This document shows, in pieces, positions 63,107-64,000 of a stretch of DNA of 64,000 nt. Below the pieces are notes generated by a model that saw nothing but the letters and a program-made list of their open reading frames with translations, was not told the DNA's origin and made no database searches. Position numbers and translations under genes: made by a program. The first letter of the stretch is position 1. Each line of letters begins with the position of its first letter. Source of the stretch: Asticcacaulis sp. YBE204 (GTDB taxonomy: Bacteria > Pseudomonadota > Alphaproteobacteria > Caulobacterales > Caulobacteraceae); assembly GCF_000495855.1 (NCBI RefSeq), contig NZ_AWGF01000016.1, forward strand, positions 1 through 64,000, in the 5' to 3' direction.

Positions 63107-63768
63107 TGGAATGGCTCGGCAATATCGATCCTTTGGAAATCGCGCGGGCGTCGGGTGAGACCCTCGGCATGGTCGCGGCGTCTCTGGTCGCCAGCATCGC
63201 GCTGGGACTGCCGCTGGGTGTGTGGCTGTCGGTGACGTCGCCGTCGGGCCTGTCGCCCCATCGCGGCGTCTATGCAGCTTTGAGTTTCGGGGTCAACGTC
63301 CTGCGCTCCATCCCCTTCGTGATCCTGTTCATCCTGTTGATCCCGGTCACTCTGACTCTGGTCGGCACGTCGCTGGGGGTGAGGGGCGCGATCCCGCCGC
63401 TGGTCGTGGGGGCCGCGCCGTTCTTCGCCCGGCTGGTCGAGAACGCCCTGCGCGAAGTCGACCGCTCGGTGATCGAGGCCAGCCGCGCGCTTGGTGCGTC
63501 GAAGCGTCAAATCGTCCTTCAGGCGCTTTTGCCCGAAGCCCTGCCGTCGCTGATAGTAGCGGCTACAGTGACGGCCATCGCGCTCGTCTCCTACACGGCC
63601 ATGGCGGGCGTCGTCGGGGCCGGCGGGCTGGGCGATTTGGCCGTGCGCTACGGCTATCAGCGTTTCCAGACCGACGTCATGGTGGTGACGGTCGTCTTGA
63701 TCATCGCCCTGGTTCAGGGGCTTCAGGGGCTGGGCGACGGGCTGGTGGCCCGCTTTGCCCGTAAGTAG
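63103..63768 (+). CDS. metI: Methionine ABC transporter permease
   Basis: The 221-residue inner-membrane permease has five hydrophobic helices and the coupling helix signature EASRALGASKRQIVLQALLPEALP (about 125-148). It starts at an ATG overlapping the metN stop (ATGA); a longer in-frame reading back to 63022 lies inside metN and is not used. Confidence 0.95.
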
Positions 63769-63780
63769 GAGGAACTCAAC

Positions 63781-64000
63781 ATGCTATCACGTCGTGGATT
63801 TGTAGGATCGGTTCTAGCTGCGTCTTCGCTGGCAGCCTGTGCCAAACCCAAGGCCGACCTCAGCCACCTGAGCGTGGCGGCGACCGCCGTGCCGCACGCC
63901 GAAATCCTCAAAGCCATCGCGCCGGAACTGGCCAAGGGCGGGATCACGCTGGATATCAAGATTTTCAACGACTATGTGCAGCCGAATTTGCAGGTCGATC
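63781..64000 (+). CDS. metQ: Methionine-binding lipoprotein MetQ (partial)
   Basis: The first 73 residues are visible before the window ends. A lipoprotein signal ends in SSLAAC (Cys 20), and the mature start (LSHLSVAATAVPHAEILKAIAPELAKGGITLDIKIF) matches the MetQ/NlpA family: AVPHAEILK is the conserved opening of the binding domain. It follows metI by 12 bases with a GGAGG leader, completing the operon. The gene continues beyond 64000. Confidence 0.93.
   Translation, partial: MLSRRGFVGSVLAASSLAACAKPKADLSHLSVAATAVPHAEILKAIAPELAKGGITLDIKIFNDYVQPNLQVD

Overview
This 64 kb window is GC-rich, densely coding chromosomal DNA from an alphaproteobacterium, most likely of the Caulobacteraceae (an Asticcacaulis-like genome is my best guess). 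The basis is gene content: hemC-hemD-mitofilin homolog-hemY, hslV-GNAT-hslU, fabA-fabB-fabI, TonB-dependent receptors with Caulobacter-style signal peptides, and many 4-base ATGA/GTGA gene overlaps. No taxonomic search was possible. There is no rRNA operon, CRISPR array, intact prophage or recognisable IS element. Three tRNA genes are present: Thr-CGT and two tandem Gly-GCC.

Layout. 1-4 kb: a membrane protein, a cyclophilin, and a DUF485/acetate permease pair. 4-8 kb: a leftward cluster of two secreted Sel1-repeat paralogs, a stand-alone DsbD N-terminal domain and a DsbA-like oxidoreductase. 8-13 kb: a TonB receptor, then a visibly AT-richer stretch with an AlbA_2/ATPase protein beside tRNA-Thr (probable island remnant). 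13-17 kb: the heme operon. 17.5-20 kb: tsaD-gpsA-Rieske. 20-25.5 kb: creatininase-family enzyme, acetyl-CoA synthetase, hemerythrin, a lipoprotein predicted to be a seven-bladed propeller, and a DNA glycosylase. 25.8-34 kb: a degenerate trypsin-fold protein with DUF350, rlmN, a membrane protein of unknown type, cytochrome c, an E1-like enzyme and hslV-GNAT-hslU. 34.1-35.4 kb: four DUF3144-like genes arranged as a duplicated two-gene unit. 35.6-46 kb: LMW phosphatase/histidine kinase, MazG-like, nth, a MazEF-type pair, ATP-grasp, PfkB kinase, three tandem two-cysteine secreted proteins, Smr, and a RimB-RimK fusion. 46-51 kb: a PAS sensor with a dead kinase domain, tRNA-Gly genes, a hydroxyacid dehydrogenase and an SH3 protein. 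51.4-55 kb: fabA-fabB-fabI, then a zeta-type toxin with a 57-residue partner and a metallopeptidase. 55-64 kb: hydrolase, GST, extradiol dioxygenase, YceI, a second TonB receptor and metN-metI-metQ (metQ runs off the end).

Two families of palindromic repeats occupy most of the longer intergenic gaps. One makes GC-rich hairpins; in two places it forms a ~180 bp MITE-like element with a shared interior, inserted in opposite orientations, and once a copy appears inside a reading frame. The other is a ~45 bp element, twice tandemly duplicated.

The most interesting unexplained systems are the DUF3144 2x2 array, the Sel1/thiol-oxidoreductase cluster, the triplicated two-cysteine secreted proteins, and the tRNA-adjacent AlbA_2 island. 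All functions are inferred from reading the translations; none was confirmed by a database search.
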